Notes: generated by a model from the sequence alone, not told the origin. Positions 44,444 to 53,176 are shown, counted from the stretch's first letter. The stretch: DNA of 64,000 nucleotides from Thermoanaerobacterium thermosaccharolyticum DSM 571 (GCF_000145615.1 NC_014410.1:1909501-1973500); one strand, 5' to 3'. Translations and numbers: made by a program.

Positions 44444-45646
44444 CTATAGCGTTTCTCTTTTTATGTCTTTTAAGGAGCGGTCGGAATTTAAAATAACTGA
44501 AATCAAAGCTGCAGAAGCAATCCCAAGAATTCCACCAAATATAAACGGTGCTTCAGAACTTATATGATCCCACATTGCTCCAGCGATAATAGATGCCAGC
44601 AGTAACCCAATGCCTTGAATCATTCCATAAATGCCTAAGACTGTACCTTTATATCCATGCGGAGAAACTTCTGCTACAAATGCCCGTTCAGCACCACTTA
44701 TAAATGCGGTATAAGCGCCATAGGCAATAAACAAAATCAAAATCAAAATTTTTGAATTAAAAAATGCAAATCCCAAATATACAAGACCATAAATGATGTA
44801 TCCCGGAACCAAAATCAAGCTTCGCCCGAATTTGTCTGACAACTTTCCGGATGGAATAGCAAGTAGCGAAGCTGAAACATTAAAAATAAGGTAAAGCATC
44901 ATGACATGTGATGAAGAAAAGCCGGAATCTTGAGCTTTCAGAAGAAGAAATGTATTTGATGAATTCCCAAGGTTGAAAATAAACATAACGGCAAGGTACA
45001 GTTTTAATTTCCAATTTAACTTTAATCCTCTGAATGTCATCTTTTCACTTTTTTGTTCTTTGCTTCTGTCCTCTTTAATAAATGGAATAATCATAATACC
45101 AAGGACAGCGGGAATAATCGACCACATAAATGCCGCACTATACTTTAGCCCAACTGTTACCATGATAAAAGCAAGGAAGGCGCCTATAGAGGATCCTGCC
45201 ATATCAAGCATTTTGTGTAGTCCAAAAGAACCACCCAGCTTGCCTTTGTCGCTGGACTGCGCAACAAGTGCATCCCGCGGTGCAGTGCGAATCCCTTTTC
45301 CTGTGCGATCGATTATTCTCGCTATTAAGACGCCTACCCATGAACTTGCCAAAAGAAGAAGTATCTTGTAGACTACCGAAGCCAAATATCCAATAAATGT
45401 CAATACCTTCTTATTGCGATATTTATCACCAATATAGCCGCTAAACACTTTTAATAATGATGCTATGCTTTCAGCAATACCCTCGATAATTCCGACGATT
45501 GCTGGTGAAGCCCCAAGCGTAGCAGTGAGAAAGAGAGGAATAATCGGGTAAACCATTTCTGTGCTCATATCAATAAACAAGCTTACCATACCAATAAGGA
45601 CAATATTGGAAATCACAATTTCCCTTTTAGATTTCTGCATTATCAA
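44444..45646 (-). CDS. MFS transporter of unknown substrate
   Basis: 400 residues, 12 predicted helices. The A-loop motif is GYIGDKYRNKK, followed by IDRTGKGIRTAPRDALVAQS, a signature of one branch of MFS_1 exporters, and GKLSDKFGRSL in the second half. TTG at 45646 is 6 bases from GGAGG; an ATG two codons later is 12 bases away. A 28-codon upstream frame overlaps the start. The approximately 200-base leader looks more GC-rich than its surroundings, and the gene could be acquired. No neighbour gives the substrate. Confidence 0.8.
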   Translation of the reverse strand: MIMQKSKREIVISNIVLIGMVSLFIDMSTEMVYPIIPLFLTATLGASPAIVGIIEGIAESIASLLKVFSGYIGDKYRNKKVLTFIGYLASVVYKILLLLASSWVGVLIARIIDRTGKGIRTAPRDALVAQSSDKGKLGGSFGLHKMLDMAGSSIGAFLAFIMVTVGLKYSAAFMWSIIPAVLGIMIIPFIKEDRSKEQKSEKMTFRGLKLNWKLKLYLAVMFIFNLGNSSNTFLLLKAQDSGFSSSHVMMLYLIFNVSASLLAIPSGKLSDKFGRSLILVPGYIIYGLVYLGFAFFNSKILILILFIAYGAYTAFISGAERAFVAEVSPHGYKGTVLGIYGMIQGIGLLLASIIAGAMWDHISSEAPFIFGGILGIASAALISVILNSDRSLKDIKRETL

Positions 45647-45713
45647 TAAATTCCTCCTTACACGAATCCTTTATGTAGACACTTAAGGCATATCTATGTT
45701 CCATTTCCGCCAT
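45627..45713 (-). CDS. Possible 28-residue leader peptide overlapping the MFS start
   Basis: ATG at 45713, with AGGGA 8 bases upstream, opens a frame starting MAEMEHRYALSVYIKDSCKE and ending at TAA (45629-45627), 17 bases inside the MFS gene. The MFS ribosome site lies within it, so its translation would affect MFS initiation. Too short to be sure it is expressed. Confidence 0.35.
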   Translation of the reverse strand: MAEMEHRYALSVYIKDSCKEEFIDNAEI

Positions 45714-45860
45714 AACTGAGGTCCCTATATTCACCCCGTATAGGCCAGTAAAATTTGAACTCCAGCTATTGAGATCCCTTTGTTGTTTGTAGCTTACCCG
45801 CAGTAGTTAACTATAAAGTAGTATAGCTAAATTTAATATATTTTAGCATATCGACCAAAT
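45714..45860 (-). promoter_or_regulatory. Leader region of the MFS gene, candidate structured RNA
   Basis: About 150 bases between an extended -10 candidate (TGCTAAAAT near 45849) and the leader peptide. It contains CCTATA-cggggtgaa-TATAGG (about 45723-45743) and other short stems. It does not match a riboswitch class I can recognise. The rest of the gap to 45985 is AT-rich without visible features. Confidence 0.3.
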
Positions 45861-45985
45861 CTTAATCAGTGATTATTAATATTTTATATTGCTCTTTTAC
45901 AAAACATATTTATAAGCATAATTATATCCTTTAATAAAAATATTACCAAGTTTTATAAAACATATCAATAATTTCCTATTGTCTT

Positions 45986-46030
45986 AAAAAATTAGAACTA
46001 TCTACAAACAAAGTAGATAGTTCTTTTTAC
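45986..46030 (-). terminator. Intrinsic terminator of the NifX-like gene
   Basis: AGAACTATCTAC / GTAGATAGTTCT (45994-46005, 46013-46024) with AT-rich tails on both sides; it may work in both directions. Confidence 0.85.
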
Positions 46031-46032
46031 TT

Positions 46033-46389
46033 TTAATCCTCACAGTGACCTTCATGTTCATGTTTTTCACATGCACTACCTGTAGATATCAAAGTTCCAT
46101 CAATATATCTCTTTACAACATCTTCAGCATCGCCAGACGCGCCTGTAATAACATCAATGCCGTAAGAATTGAACAAATCTATTGCGCTTGAGCCCATTCC
46201 ACCAGAAATGATACATTCAACACCTTTATCTCTTAAAAATTCAGGCAAATATCCTGGTCTATGTCCTGGATTTTCAACAAAATTAGCACTTATTATTTTA
46301 TCTCCTTCCACATCAAAAATTGTAAATCCTTCACAGTGACCAAAGTGCATTGAAACATTCCTTCCATCTGAAGCAACTGCTATCTTCAT
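46033..46389 (-). CDS. NifX/NifB-like dinitrogenase iron-molybdenum cofactor family protein
   Basis: 118 residues of the MTH1175/NifX fold: MKIAVASDGRNVSMHFGHCEGF, FLRDKGVECIISGGMGSSAIDLF. The tail is metal-binding (CEKHEHEGHCED). In anaerobes without nitrogenase such proteins usually accompany Mrp-type ATPases and DUF5320 proteins and are thought to carry Fe-S or metal clusters. The upstream region has two copies of a palindrome also found before the DUF5320 gene at 49.6 kb. Confidence 0.85.
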   Translation of the reverse strand: MKIAVASDGRNVSMHFGHCEGFTIFDVEGDKIISANFVENPGHRPGYLPEFLRDKGVECIISGGMGSSAIDLFNSYGIDVITGASGDAEDVVKRYIDGTLISTGSACEKHEHEGHCED

Positions 46390-46453
46390 TTAACCATCCA
46401 TCCCTTCATCTAAATATTTTTTTATTTTTATCCACTGTCTTTCATTTCATTTT

Positions 46454-46505
46454 TAACATATGTCACTTATAATACTAATATATAATTATTTTTGTCATAT
46501 GTCAA
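46454..46505. promoter_or_regulatory. Two TTGACATATGTCAA-like operators before the NifX-like gene
   Basis: TTAACATATGTCAC (46454-46467) and TTGTCATATGTCAA (46492-46505) lie 38 bases apart. The second contains, on the minus strand, the -35 TTGACA of a promoter with TATATT 17 bases on. A perfect version is found at 49651-49672. Confidence 0.6.
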
Positions 46506-46553
46506 TAAATTATTTAAAAATTTAACATGTTGAAAGTTATAATGCTAAATATA

Positions 46554-46580
46554 GAAAAAAAATCCGGTTAAGTCCGGATT
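46554..46580 (-). terminator. Intrinsic terminator of hydG
   Basis: AATCCGG / CCGGATT stem (46561-46567, 46574-46580) with eight T on the minus strand, 5 bases after the stop. Confidence 0.9.
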
Positions 46581-46584
46581 TTTT

Positions 46585-47985
46585 TTAAAAGTACAAATCT
46601 CTTTCACCATTTTCTAGGCGTTTCAATCTTTTTTTAGTCTCTTCTCTTACTTTTTCAGAAGGAATATTTTCAATATTGGCTGCAATTGTTTCCTCACCTA
46701 TAGCTTTAGTCGCTTCATCACCGTAATCTAAAAGAAACTCTTTAAATGTAAGTATCGCATTTGGCAAACAGAAATTGTGGATTTGCCCTGATTTAGCAAA
46801 GCTCATAAATCTATCGCCAGTGCGTCCCATCCTGTAACATGCTGTACAATAACTTGGTAAATAATGCTGCTCACAAAGAGTCCTTAATATCTCATTTGGA
46901 GTTCTATGGTCTCCAACTTCAAACTGCGGTTTCGTCTCTTCCTTTTTCGATATTTCTTCGTAGTAGCCACCTACTCCTGTGCAAGAACCTGCACTTATCT
47001 GAGATATACCTACGCTTATTACTTCTTCCCTAAATTCAGGAAGCTCTCTCGTAGATAAAATCATACCTGTATATGGTACGGCTAAGCGTATTACAGCAAC
47101 TAGCTTTTTGAAATCTCTATCTGATACAAGATATGGATAATCATCCAATGTTATATTTAGAGCAGGTCTAAGCCTTGGAACAGATATTGTATGTGGTCCA
47201 ACTCCAAATTTCTCATCAAGGTGATTAGCATGATACAGAAGAGCTATTGTTTCATACTTATAGTCATAAAGGCCGTACAAAACACCCAAACCTACATCAT
47301 CAATGCCTGCTTCCATTGCTCTGTCCATCGCAGTAGTGTGATAATCATAGTCGTGTTTCGGACCAGTTGGATGCATAAATTCATATGTAGGTCTGTGATA
47401 TGTTTCCTGGAATAGTACATAGGTGCCGATGCCAACATCTTTCAGCTTTTTATAGTTTTCAACAGTGGTAGCAGCTATGTTTACATTTACCCTTCTAATA
47501 CTTCCATTCTTTAATTTTGTATCATAAATAGTCTTAATAACATCAAGCACATAATCAATAGGACAATTTACTGGATCTTCGCCTGCTTCAACTGCAAGCC
47601 TTTTGTGCCCCATCTCTTCCAATATCTCTATTTCACGTCTTACCTCATCCATCGTAAGTTTCTTACGTTCTTGCTCATTAGAGTGTTTATAACCGCAATA
47701 CCTGCAATTGTTAACGCAATAATTGCTAATGTAAAGTGGTGCAAATATGACTATTCTGTTGCCGTAAATCTGTTCTTTAATATATCTTGCTACTTTGTAC
47801 ATTTCCTCCAGTATTTCATCATCGTCTAAATTCAATAGCACTGCAGCCTCTTCAGTTGTAATACCTTTTAAATTTTTAGCTTTTTCAATAATCTTCAATG
47901 CTTCATCTTTCGAGGCATTTTCACCATACTTCAAAGCTGCTTTTATCTTTTCGTCATCGATAAAATCTGCAATTTGTCTTTCCAT
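46585..47985 (-). CDS. hydG: [FeFe]-hydrogenase H-cluster maturase HydG (radical SAM tyrosine lyase)
   Basis: 466 residues. The radical SAM motif CVNNCRYC has cysteines 90, 94 and 97, and the C-terminal motif CTACYRMGRTGDRFM with a further Cys binds the auxiliary cluster. HydG cleaves tyrosine to supply CO and CN ligands for the H-cluster. The absence of ThiH-type gene neighbours and the C-terminal cluster motif favour HydG over ThiH. Its partners hydE and hydF and the hydrogenase are not in the window. Single gene, SD AAGGAG. Confidence 0.93.
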   Translation of the reverse strand: MERQIADFIDDEKIKAALKYGENASKDEALKIIEKAKNLKGITTEEAAVLLNLDDDEILEEMYKVARYIKEQIYGNRIVIFAPLYISNYCVNNCRYCGYKHSNEQERKKLTMDEVRREIEILEEMGHKRLAVEAGEDPVNCPIDYVLDVIKTIYDTKLKNGSIRRVNVNIAATTVENYKKLKDVGIGTYVLFQETYHRPTYEFMHPTGPKHDYDYHTTAMDRAMEAGIDDVGLGVLYGLYDYKYETIALLYHANHLDEKFGVGPHTISVPRLRPALNITLDDYPYLVSDRDFKKLVAVIRLAVPYTGMILSTRELPEFREEVISVGISQISAGSCTGVGGYYEEISKKEETKPQFEVGDHRTPNEILRTLCEQHYLPSYCTACYRMGRTGDRFMSFAKSGQIHNFCLPNAILTFKEFLLDYGDEATKAIGEETIAANIENIPSEKVREETKKRLKRLENGERDLYF

Positions 47986-48089
47986 TTTTTATTCTCCTTC
48001 CCTTGCCCTCAGTAAATCCCTCAGGCTTAGTATTTATAATAAGATTATATAACTAAATTGTTAATTATTCAACAATAAAATTTTACAAT

Positions 48090-48962
48090 TTAAAATAAGT
48101 CATCCATAAATCCTTTCCCTCTAACTTCCGAAACATCTAAAATTGAGATAAATGCATTGCTGTCAATGCTGTAAACTAAATGTTTAAGATAAGGAATCTG
48201 GGACAGTGAAACAACACAATACAGTATTCTTCGATTTGTCTTTGTATAAGCACCTTCAGCTTGAATAAATGTAACACCTCTTTTTAAATCATTCATAATT
48301 GCATTGCTTATTTTTTCCTCTTCATTTGTGATTATAAAGAGCATTTTTCGCCTGTTAAAGCCATTAATTGTTTTATCTAATACAAATGAATTTATAGACA
48401 TTGAAACAAGTGTATATAAAGCACTTTGCAATCCTATAAATATAGCCCCAGCTAAGACTATAAAAAAATTAATATATAAGTTCGTCTTACCTATTTCAAA
48501 ATTTTCATGTTTTTTCTTCATCAATACAGATATTATATCAAGTCCGCCAGTAGAGCCATGATTAGCAAAAACTATTCCCATGCCAGCACCTGTAAGTACA
48601 CCACCATAAAGACATAGTAAAATTGGGTCATCAAAGTTAATTATTTTATCAAGAAATTGAGTTAAAATTAGAAATAAAGAAAGTGATAGCGTACCTAAAA
48701 TAGTATAGAAAGTAAATCTGGAACCAATTTTTTTATAGCTTATAATAAGTAATGGTATATTGAGCATGAAAATTGTATAACCTGCCGGAAGTCCTGTCAG
48801 ATATTGAACAATCAAAGAGATGCCGGATACACCTCCGCTTAAGAGTTTAGCATGTACAATAAAAGTATTAATCCCAATTGAATAAATAAAAGTACCGAGA
48901 AGTATTTCAATTATATTTTTTATACTTAAACTGCTTCTTAGTCTTTTATTGCTAGCAAACAT
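48090..48962 (-). CDS. YitT family membrane protein (DUF161/DUF2179)
   Basis: 290 residues. Five or six membrane helices (about 15-175: GINTFIVHAKLLSGGVSGIS, NHGSTGGLDIISVLMKK) and a C-terminal cytoplasmic DUF2179 domain (about 200-290: RKMLFIITNEEEKISNAI, GVTFIQAEGAY, SNAFISILDVSEVRGKGF). The family is widespread in Firmicutes; function unknown. SD AGGAGG is 11 bases from ATG. Confidence 0.88.
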   Translation of the reverse strand: MFASNKRLRSSLSIKNIIEILLGTFIYSIGINTFIVHAKLLSGGVSGISLIVQYLTGLPAGYTIFMLNIPLLIISYKKIGSRFTFYTILGTLSLSLFLILTQFLDKIINFDDPILLCLYGGVLTGAGMGIVFANHGSTGGLDIISVLMKKKHENFEIGKTNLYINFFIVLAGAIFIGLQSALYTLVSMSINSFVLDKTINGFNRRKMLFIITNEEEKISNAIMNDLKRGVTFIQAEGAYTKTNRRILYCVVSLSQIPYLKHLVYSIDSNAFISILDVSEVRGKGFMDDLF

Positions 48963-49230
48963 TATTAAAATTGCCTCCTAGTACAAACATAAATCATTCA
49001 AAAATACAGTCCTTTGTTAAAATAAATTACTACAATTCATCAACAAAGAAGGGCCCTCCACGTCTAGTTTAATCTATACTAATTTATAATGCAATAAAAA
49101 ATGCAAAATAAATTTTTAATGAATTAATAATTCATTTGATTTCTTTCTAGTAAATATATATTCTCTAAAAATAACATCATTATATTATATGTTAAAAATG
49201 CTTATGAATAAACTTTTTCATCTTCTTTCA
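48963..49230. other. Intergenic region upstream of the YitT gene
   Basis: AT-rich. A GAAGGGCCCTCC palindrome (about 49049-49060) and a TTTGTT/AACAAA pair around it could form a leader structure on the minus strand. No reading frame or recognised motif was found. Confidence 0.3.
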
Positions 49231-49273
49231 AAAAAAATTAAGGCTGTAGCAAATTGATTGCTAACAGCCTTAA
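49231..49273 (-). terminator. Intrinsic terminator of the DUF5320-like gene
   Basis: TTAAGGCTGT.AGC / GCTA.ACAGCCTTAA (49238-49250, 49260-49273) followed by seven T on the minus strand. Confidence 0.88.
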
Positions 49274-49284
49274 AGGTGAAGAAT

Positions 49285-49587
49285 TTATTCCTTCTTTTTG
49301 TCATCATCATTGGTGTCTTCTGAATCATTAAGTCTGTCCTTTATATATTTTAGTTGATCCTCAAGGTATTGAGCCTGTGCCTTTAAATATGACTTTTCAT
49401 CTTTAGCGTAACCAAATCTAGCCCAACCTGGCACTCCTGTTGCATAATACATATGTCTATATCCCCTGTGCATGCCAAAACCACATCCATTCATGTAACC
49501 AGGTACGTTATAACATGCACAGCAACCCATGCCTCTACCTGTCATTGGTCCAAATCCCATCGGACCTGTTCCATTTCCTCTTGGCAT
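49285..49587 (-). CDS. DUF5320-like small metal-associated protein
   Basis: 100 residues from the ATG with AAGGAG at 8 bases. The N terminus MPRGNGTGPMGFGPMTGRGM is the hallmark of the family; CCACYNVPGYMNGCGFG adds a Cys-rich site, and the C-terminal third (KAQAQYLEDQLKYIKDRL) is a coiled coil. These proteins commonly occur beside NifX-like and Mrp-like genes; here it is 3 kb from the NifX-like gene and shares its operator. Confidence 0.82.
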   Translation of the reverse strand: MPRGNGTGPMGFGPMTGRGMGCCACYNVPGYMNGCGFGMHRGYRHMYYATGVPGWARFGYAKDEKSYLKAQAQYLEDQLKYIKDRLNDSEDTNDDDKKKE

Positions 49588-49650
49588 ATTTACCACTCCT
49601 TTTAATTTATTTTGGTCTTATGACCATTTCCTTGATTATATAGTAACACT

Positions 49651-49672
49651 ATTATTGACATATGTCAATAAT
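49651..49672. promoter_or_regulatory. Perfect 22-bp palindromic operator before the DUF5320-like gene
   Basis: Two 11-base halves, ATTATTGACAT and ATGTCAATAAT, form a perfect palindrome. The minus-strand TTGACA inside it is a candidate -35. Near copies stand before the NifX-like gene, so both genes probably answer to the same regulator. Confidence 0.65.
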
Positions 49673-49736
49673 ATTTTAAAAAAATTTTGTTTGAATTATG
49701 TATTTATAGTTTTCATTTTTATATGCGTAATAAAAA

Positions 49737-50510
49737 ACTGCTGCTTTCCATCCACAAGCTTCTGCTATGGCTACTGAACTAAGCGACTTAGAAAAGCAAA
49801 ACACAAATCAAGCATTTTTTGTTACTTTTGGCAATACAGGATGGGCACTTACTCCATTAATTGCTGTTCCGTTTATGGAAAAATATGGTCTGTCAATAAC
49901 ACCTATTTTTGTAATTCCAAGCTTAATTTCTTTCATTCTCATGTTTTTATCTCTAAGCAAGTATAGTACAACCACAAAAAAAGAAAAGGAATATTCCCCT
50001 TTGCTTACTGCTCTTCATACATCATGGAAAAAACTCGCTAAAATCATGATTGTCGTTGCATTACGTTCATTAACATATTATGGTATGTTATCTTATCTAG
50101 CAATTTATCTAAAACATAAAAATGTCTCCGTACTTCTTTCTAGTAAATTGCTTTTCTTAATGCTATTTGCAGGTGCACTTGGTGGTCTTATTGGAGGCAT
50201 GCTTGCTGATAAATATGGCAAAAAGTTAATTTTAGCTATATCATTAATCTTTTCTAGCATTTTCTTCTGGGTTTTTATTTCAACATCAAGTGTGCTAAAT
50301 TATACAATGCTTATTCTTGCAGGTACAATGCTTTTAGCATCATTCTCAATTACTACAGTACTCGCTCAAAGTCTGCTAAGCAAAAATGCAGCAATGGCTT
50401 CAGGCTTAGCACTTGGATTTGGAACAGGAATAGGTGGGCTTGGTGTAGGATTGTTTGGAATGCTTATTGGTCTTAAAGGAGCTAGTTGTAAAATTAAATG
50501 CAATAGATAA
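49737..50510 (+). pseudogene. Fosmidomycin-resistance (Fsr)-type MFS transporter, truncated at both ends
   Basis: The frame starts within the conserved AAFHPQASAMATELS segment found near residue 120 of Fsr proteins, with stop codons just upstream and no SD, and continues FVTFGNTGWALTPLI and GGMLADKYGKKLIL. It ends in an unrelated tail (GASCKIKCNR) before the last helices. Both ends are missing, so it is a remnant. Confidence 0.8.
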
Positions 50511-50529
50511 AAAATAGAAACCATAGTTG

Positions 50530-50694
50530 TTATACATTAATATACTGCACTCTTTTTATACGTCCTTCATGATCGTATAGCTTAATTACAAATTTATTAC
50601 CTTTTACTTTGATTTCGCAAAAACAATCTCTACAGTAAAATAAATTACCTCCAATTTTACCTACATTTTTACTTCCACAGTTAGGACATTTCAT
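50530..50694 (-). CDS. 54-residue zinc-ribbon protein
   Basis: Short frame with two CxxC knuckles: MKCPNCGSKNVGKIGGN then FYCRDCFCEIKVKGNK, and a basic C-terminal half (FVIKLYDHEGRIKRVQYINV). AGAGGT is 6-11 bases before the ATG. It has a clean start, SD and stop, and four Cys at ribbon spacing, so it is likely real. Probably nucleic-acid or protein binding. Upstream lies a candidate attenuator. Confidence 0.7.
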   Translation of the reverse strand: MKCPNCGSKNVGKIGGNLFYCRDCFCEIKVKGNKFVIKLYDHEGRIKRVQYINV

Positions 50695-50775
50695 TTAAAA
50701 TTACCTCTTTATTCTCTTTACTTATAAATTTAAACATACTTTTTAATAAAGTAGTTTTGCATATATGCTAAAAAT

Positions 50776-50864
50776 GCAGTCTAACATGATGTTAGACTGC
50801 TAGACTATAAGAAGGTTGTTTTAAGGCGACTTACGCCCTCTGCTATCATTGCAATTCTATTATA
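50776..50864 (-). promoter_or_regulatory. Leader with hairpins upstream of the zinc-ribbon gene
   Basis: On the minus strand a TATAAT (50864-50859) is followed by GGCG-TAAGT-CGCC (about 50823-50835) and then by a 12-bp perfect hairpin (50776-50787 with 50789-50800) ending in ATTTTTAG, about 80 bases before the zinc-ribbon start. This is the layout of an attenuator or of a small RNA with its own terminator. No known class was recognised. Confidence 0.4.
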
Positions 50865-50950
50865 ATTTTTACTTATGAAAAAATCGTGAATAAATTGTAA
50901 AAATTTTATTATACATTTCGATAATTTTAAAGGTTTTTATAATACATTTT

Positions 50951-50990
50951 ACAAATAAAACAGGCCCGCTATCAAGCCTGTTTTATTTGT
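50951..50990 (-). terminator. Intrinsic terminator of the secreted-protein gene at 51016
   Basis: A 15-bp stem (50951-50965 with 50976-50990, ACAAATAAAACAGGC and complement), 25 bases after the stop codon. Confidence 0.85.
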
Positions 50991-51015
50991 AAAAAATTTT
51001 AGAATTTTATTTGTT

Positions 51016-51675
51016 TTATAAGTTATTGGAAACCTCGGAATTAACCGTTGTAGCACTCGTAGATGTATTTGTTTTATTGCCTTTTAAGTAATTTAAAATA
51101 TCCTGCTCTTGCTGAGCAGTTATTTGATTATTATTTACTGCCTCATCAAGCGCTTTTTTAAATCTATTCATTGGATTTATATTTTCATGCAAAACTCCCA
51201 TGTATCTTTTTAAGTATTTCATTACTACTGGAGGATAACCAGTACCATCCCATTTATTTACTTTATCTGTAAAATTCTTTATTAAGGTATTAGCTTTATC
51301 CTGAGTTATTTTACCATTTTTTACTTCATTATTAACAATCGTTGTAAAATAGTCTATCAGCGTTTGCTTTTTTTGATCTAATGTCATATTATTAAAATTT
51401 TCTATTTTTTGTTCTGCACTATTTATTTTTGTTATAATATTGTTTTCTTGATTTTGGCTTATTTTACCTTGACTATACTTTTCCTCAATTTTTGCTTTTA
51501 AATTTTCCAATAGCTGTATTGGATCCGCTTTTTTACTAGTTTTAGCACTTTGACTTGTTGAAACATTTGAACTGCTCTGAGATGGTACTATTGTTGTATC
51601 TGCAAAAGCAATTGATGACAATAGTACCGTACTAATCACTGCTGTCGCAATAATTTTTTTGCTTTTTCCTGTCAT
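51016..51675 (-). CDS. Secreted helical protein, related to DUF2680-type proteins
   Basis: 219 residues. The signal peptide ends around SSIAFADTT, and a Ser/Thr-rich linker follows. Three similar helical segments contain (Q/G)xI(S/T)Q: YSQGKISQNQENNI, VKNGKITQDKANTLI and VNNNQITAQQEQDIL, separated by about 55 residues. The same KNGxIT pattern is in the secreted protein at 43.8 kb (VKNGVITEERAAEL). SD AAGGAGG. Function unknown. Confidence 0.75.
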   Translation of the reverse strand: MTGKSKKIIATAVISTVLLSSIAFADTTIVPSQSSSNVSTSQSAKTSKKADPIQLLENLKAKIEEKYSQGKISQNQENNIITKINSAEQKIENFNNMTLDQKKQTLIDYFTTIVNNEVKNGKITQDKANTLIKNFTDKVNKWDGTGYPPVVMKYLKRYMGVLHENINPMNRFKKALDEAVNNNQITAQQEQDILNYLKGNKTNTSTSATTVNSEVSNNL

Positions 51676-51758
51676 AGGAAAAACCTCCTTATATTTTATT
51701 TTACATTTATTTTACCTTATAATTTTTAATAAATTGTTAAATAAATGTATAAATTTTG

Positions 51759-52044
51759 TTAATACTTATTAATTATTTCTTTATTGGCATTAACAGTTAA
51801 AAATAAAATTGGAGTATCTTTATGTTGCTGAATTATTTTAGCTGTATCTATGCCATCAATTGTTCCATTAAGTTCTATGTCCATAAGAATTAAATCTGGA
51901 TTTTTGGTACTATGTAATGGCCTTTTCCCCTGTTAATACTATCTCTGTTTTTTATCCGTATTTATTTAAAGTGTCTGCTGTTATTTGAGCATTCAGTTTA
52001 CTGTCCTCTACTATTAGGACCTCATTTGTATGAATAGTATCCAT
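51759..52044 (-). pseudogene. Response-regulator receiver domain, decayed
   Basis: From the ATG at 52044: EVLIVEDSKLNAQITADTLNKYG, then an in-frame TAA. After a frameshift near 51920 the receiver continues as NPDLILMDIELNGTIDGID and TPILFLTVNANKEII, then stops. Both phospho-site acidic regions are recognisable but in different frames. The rest of 51676-52242 shows no gene. Confidence 0.8.
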
Positions 52045-52242
52045 AATAAATTGCCCCCAACTAACTAGATTCCAATAAAAATGTTAAATGAAATTAATAT
52101 GTTAACTTTTCGAGATATTATTATACACTATTTGCCCAAAAACACAATAAAATGCTAATTTCCATCTTTTAAAATTGATTTTAAATACTACTTTGTCTTA
52201 TACTAAACTTAAGAATCTATTTATCTACTGGAGTGATAAATT

Positions 52243-53176
52243 ATGGTATTAGTCAATCAAAAGAAATTAGCAATTTGGTTTTTTTCTCTAATAATTTTAA
52301 CACTAATAGTATTGTCACTTTTTTATGGTAAAAATTTTTTTATTAAACATGGTTCGGCAAATCGTAAATCAATTAAAATTTCATCAAAGATAAATACTAA
52401 AAATTTTGACAAAACTAGTGATAAGACGTTAGTTAAAAACAACTATTCCTAATTCAAAAAATCTAGTTAAAAATAATATAAGTAGAGATACATCTATAAT
52501 ATCTAATAATAATATATTATTGCTACTCAATAGAAGCAACAGAAATGAACTCTTTAATAGTCCAATCCCTATTAATAGCAATATATTCAGTATTAATAAA
52601 AAAGCAGGAAAAATAGTTGCGCTTACATTCGATGATGGACCATCAAAAGAATTTACTAAAAAATACGTAGACGTATTAAAAAGTTTAAATGTAAAAGCGA
52701 CTTTTTTCGTAGTAGGGAAAATGGCTGAAAAGAATCCTGCTTTGCTAAAATATATAGCTGACAATGGTAATGAAATAGGTCTTCATTCATACAGTCATCA
52801 ATACATGCCTAAAATGTCACCACAACAGATTATTGACGAACTCTATAAAACACAAGCAATCATTGTTAATGCAACAGGAATAAAGCCTGATTTATTCAGA
52901 CCACCTTATGGAGCATTTAATAATACTCTTTTAAAAATTGCAAATGCATTAGGTCTTCATGTTGTATTATGGACTGTTGATCCAGATGATTGGAAGAATC
53001 CTGGAATATCAAATATAATAAATACAACTGTATCAAAAACATCTCATGGCTCGGTTATTCTTATGCATGAGGGCAAAGCAGAAACATTAGCAGCATTGCC
53101 ACAAATAGTTGAAAGGCTTAAATCTAAAGGATATTCTTTTGCAACAATACCAGAACTTATGAATGCTGGCAATTAA
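52243..53176 (+). pseudogene. Polysaccharide deacetylase (NodB domain), frameshifted
   Basis: A membrane-anchored peptidoglycan or chitin deacetylase in two frames. The first (52243-52452) has an N-terminal helix (LAIWFFSLIILTLIVLSLFY) and a polar linker, and stops just after an A5 run at 52434-52438. Removing one A joins it to the second frame, which carries the whole catalytic domain: ALTFDDGPSKEF, EIGLHSYSHQYM, RPPYGAFN and VILMHEG. No SD precedes the second frame. It may be a true null mutation, slippage-corrected, or a sequencing error in the homopolymer. Confidence 0.7.

Noticed and set aside
46585-47985. Assignment of this radical SAM gene as ThiH
   Set aside because: The long C-terminal CTACYRMGRTGDRFM cluster motif and the absence of thiamine genes nearby favour HydG.
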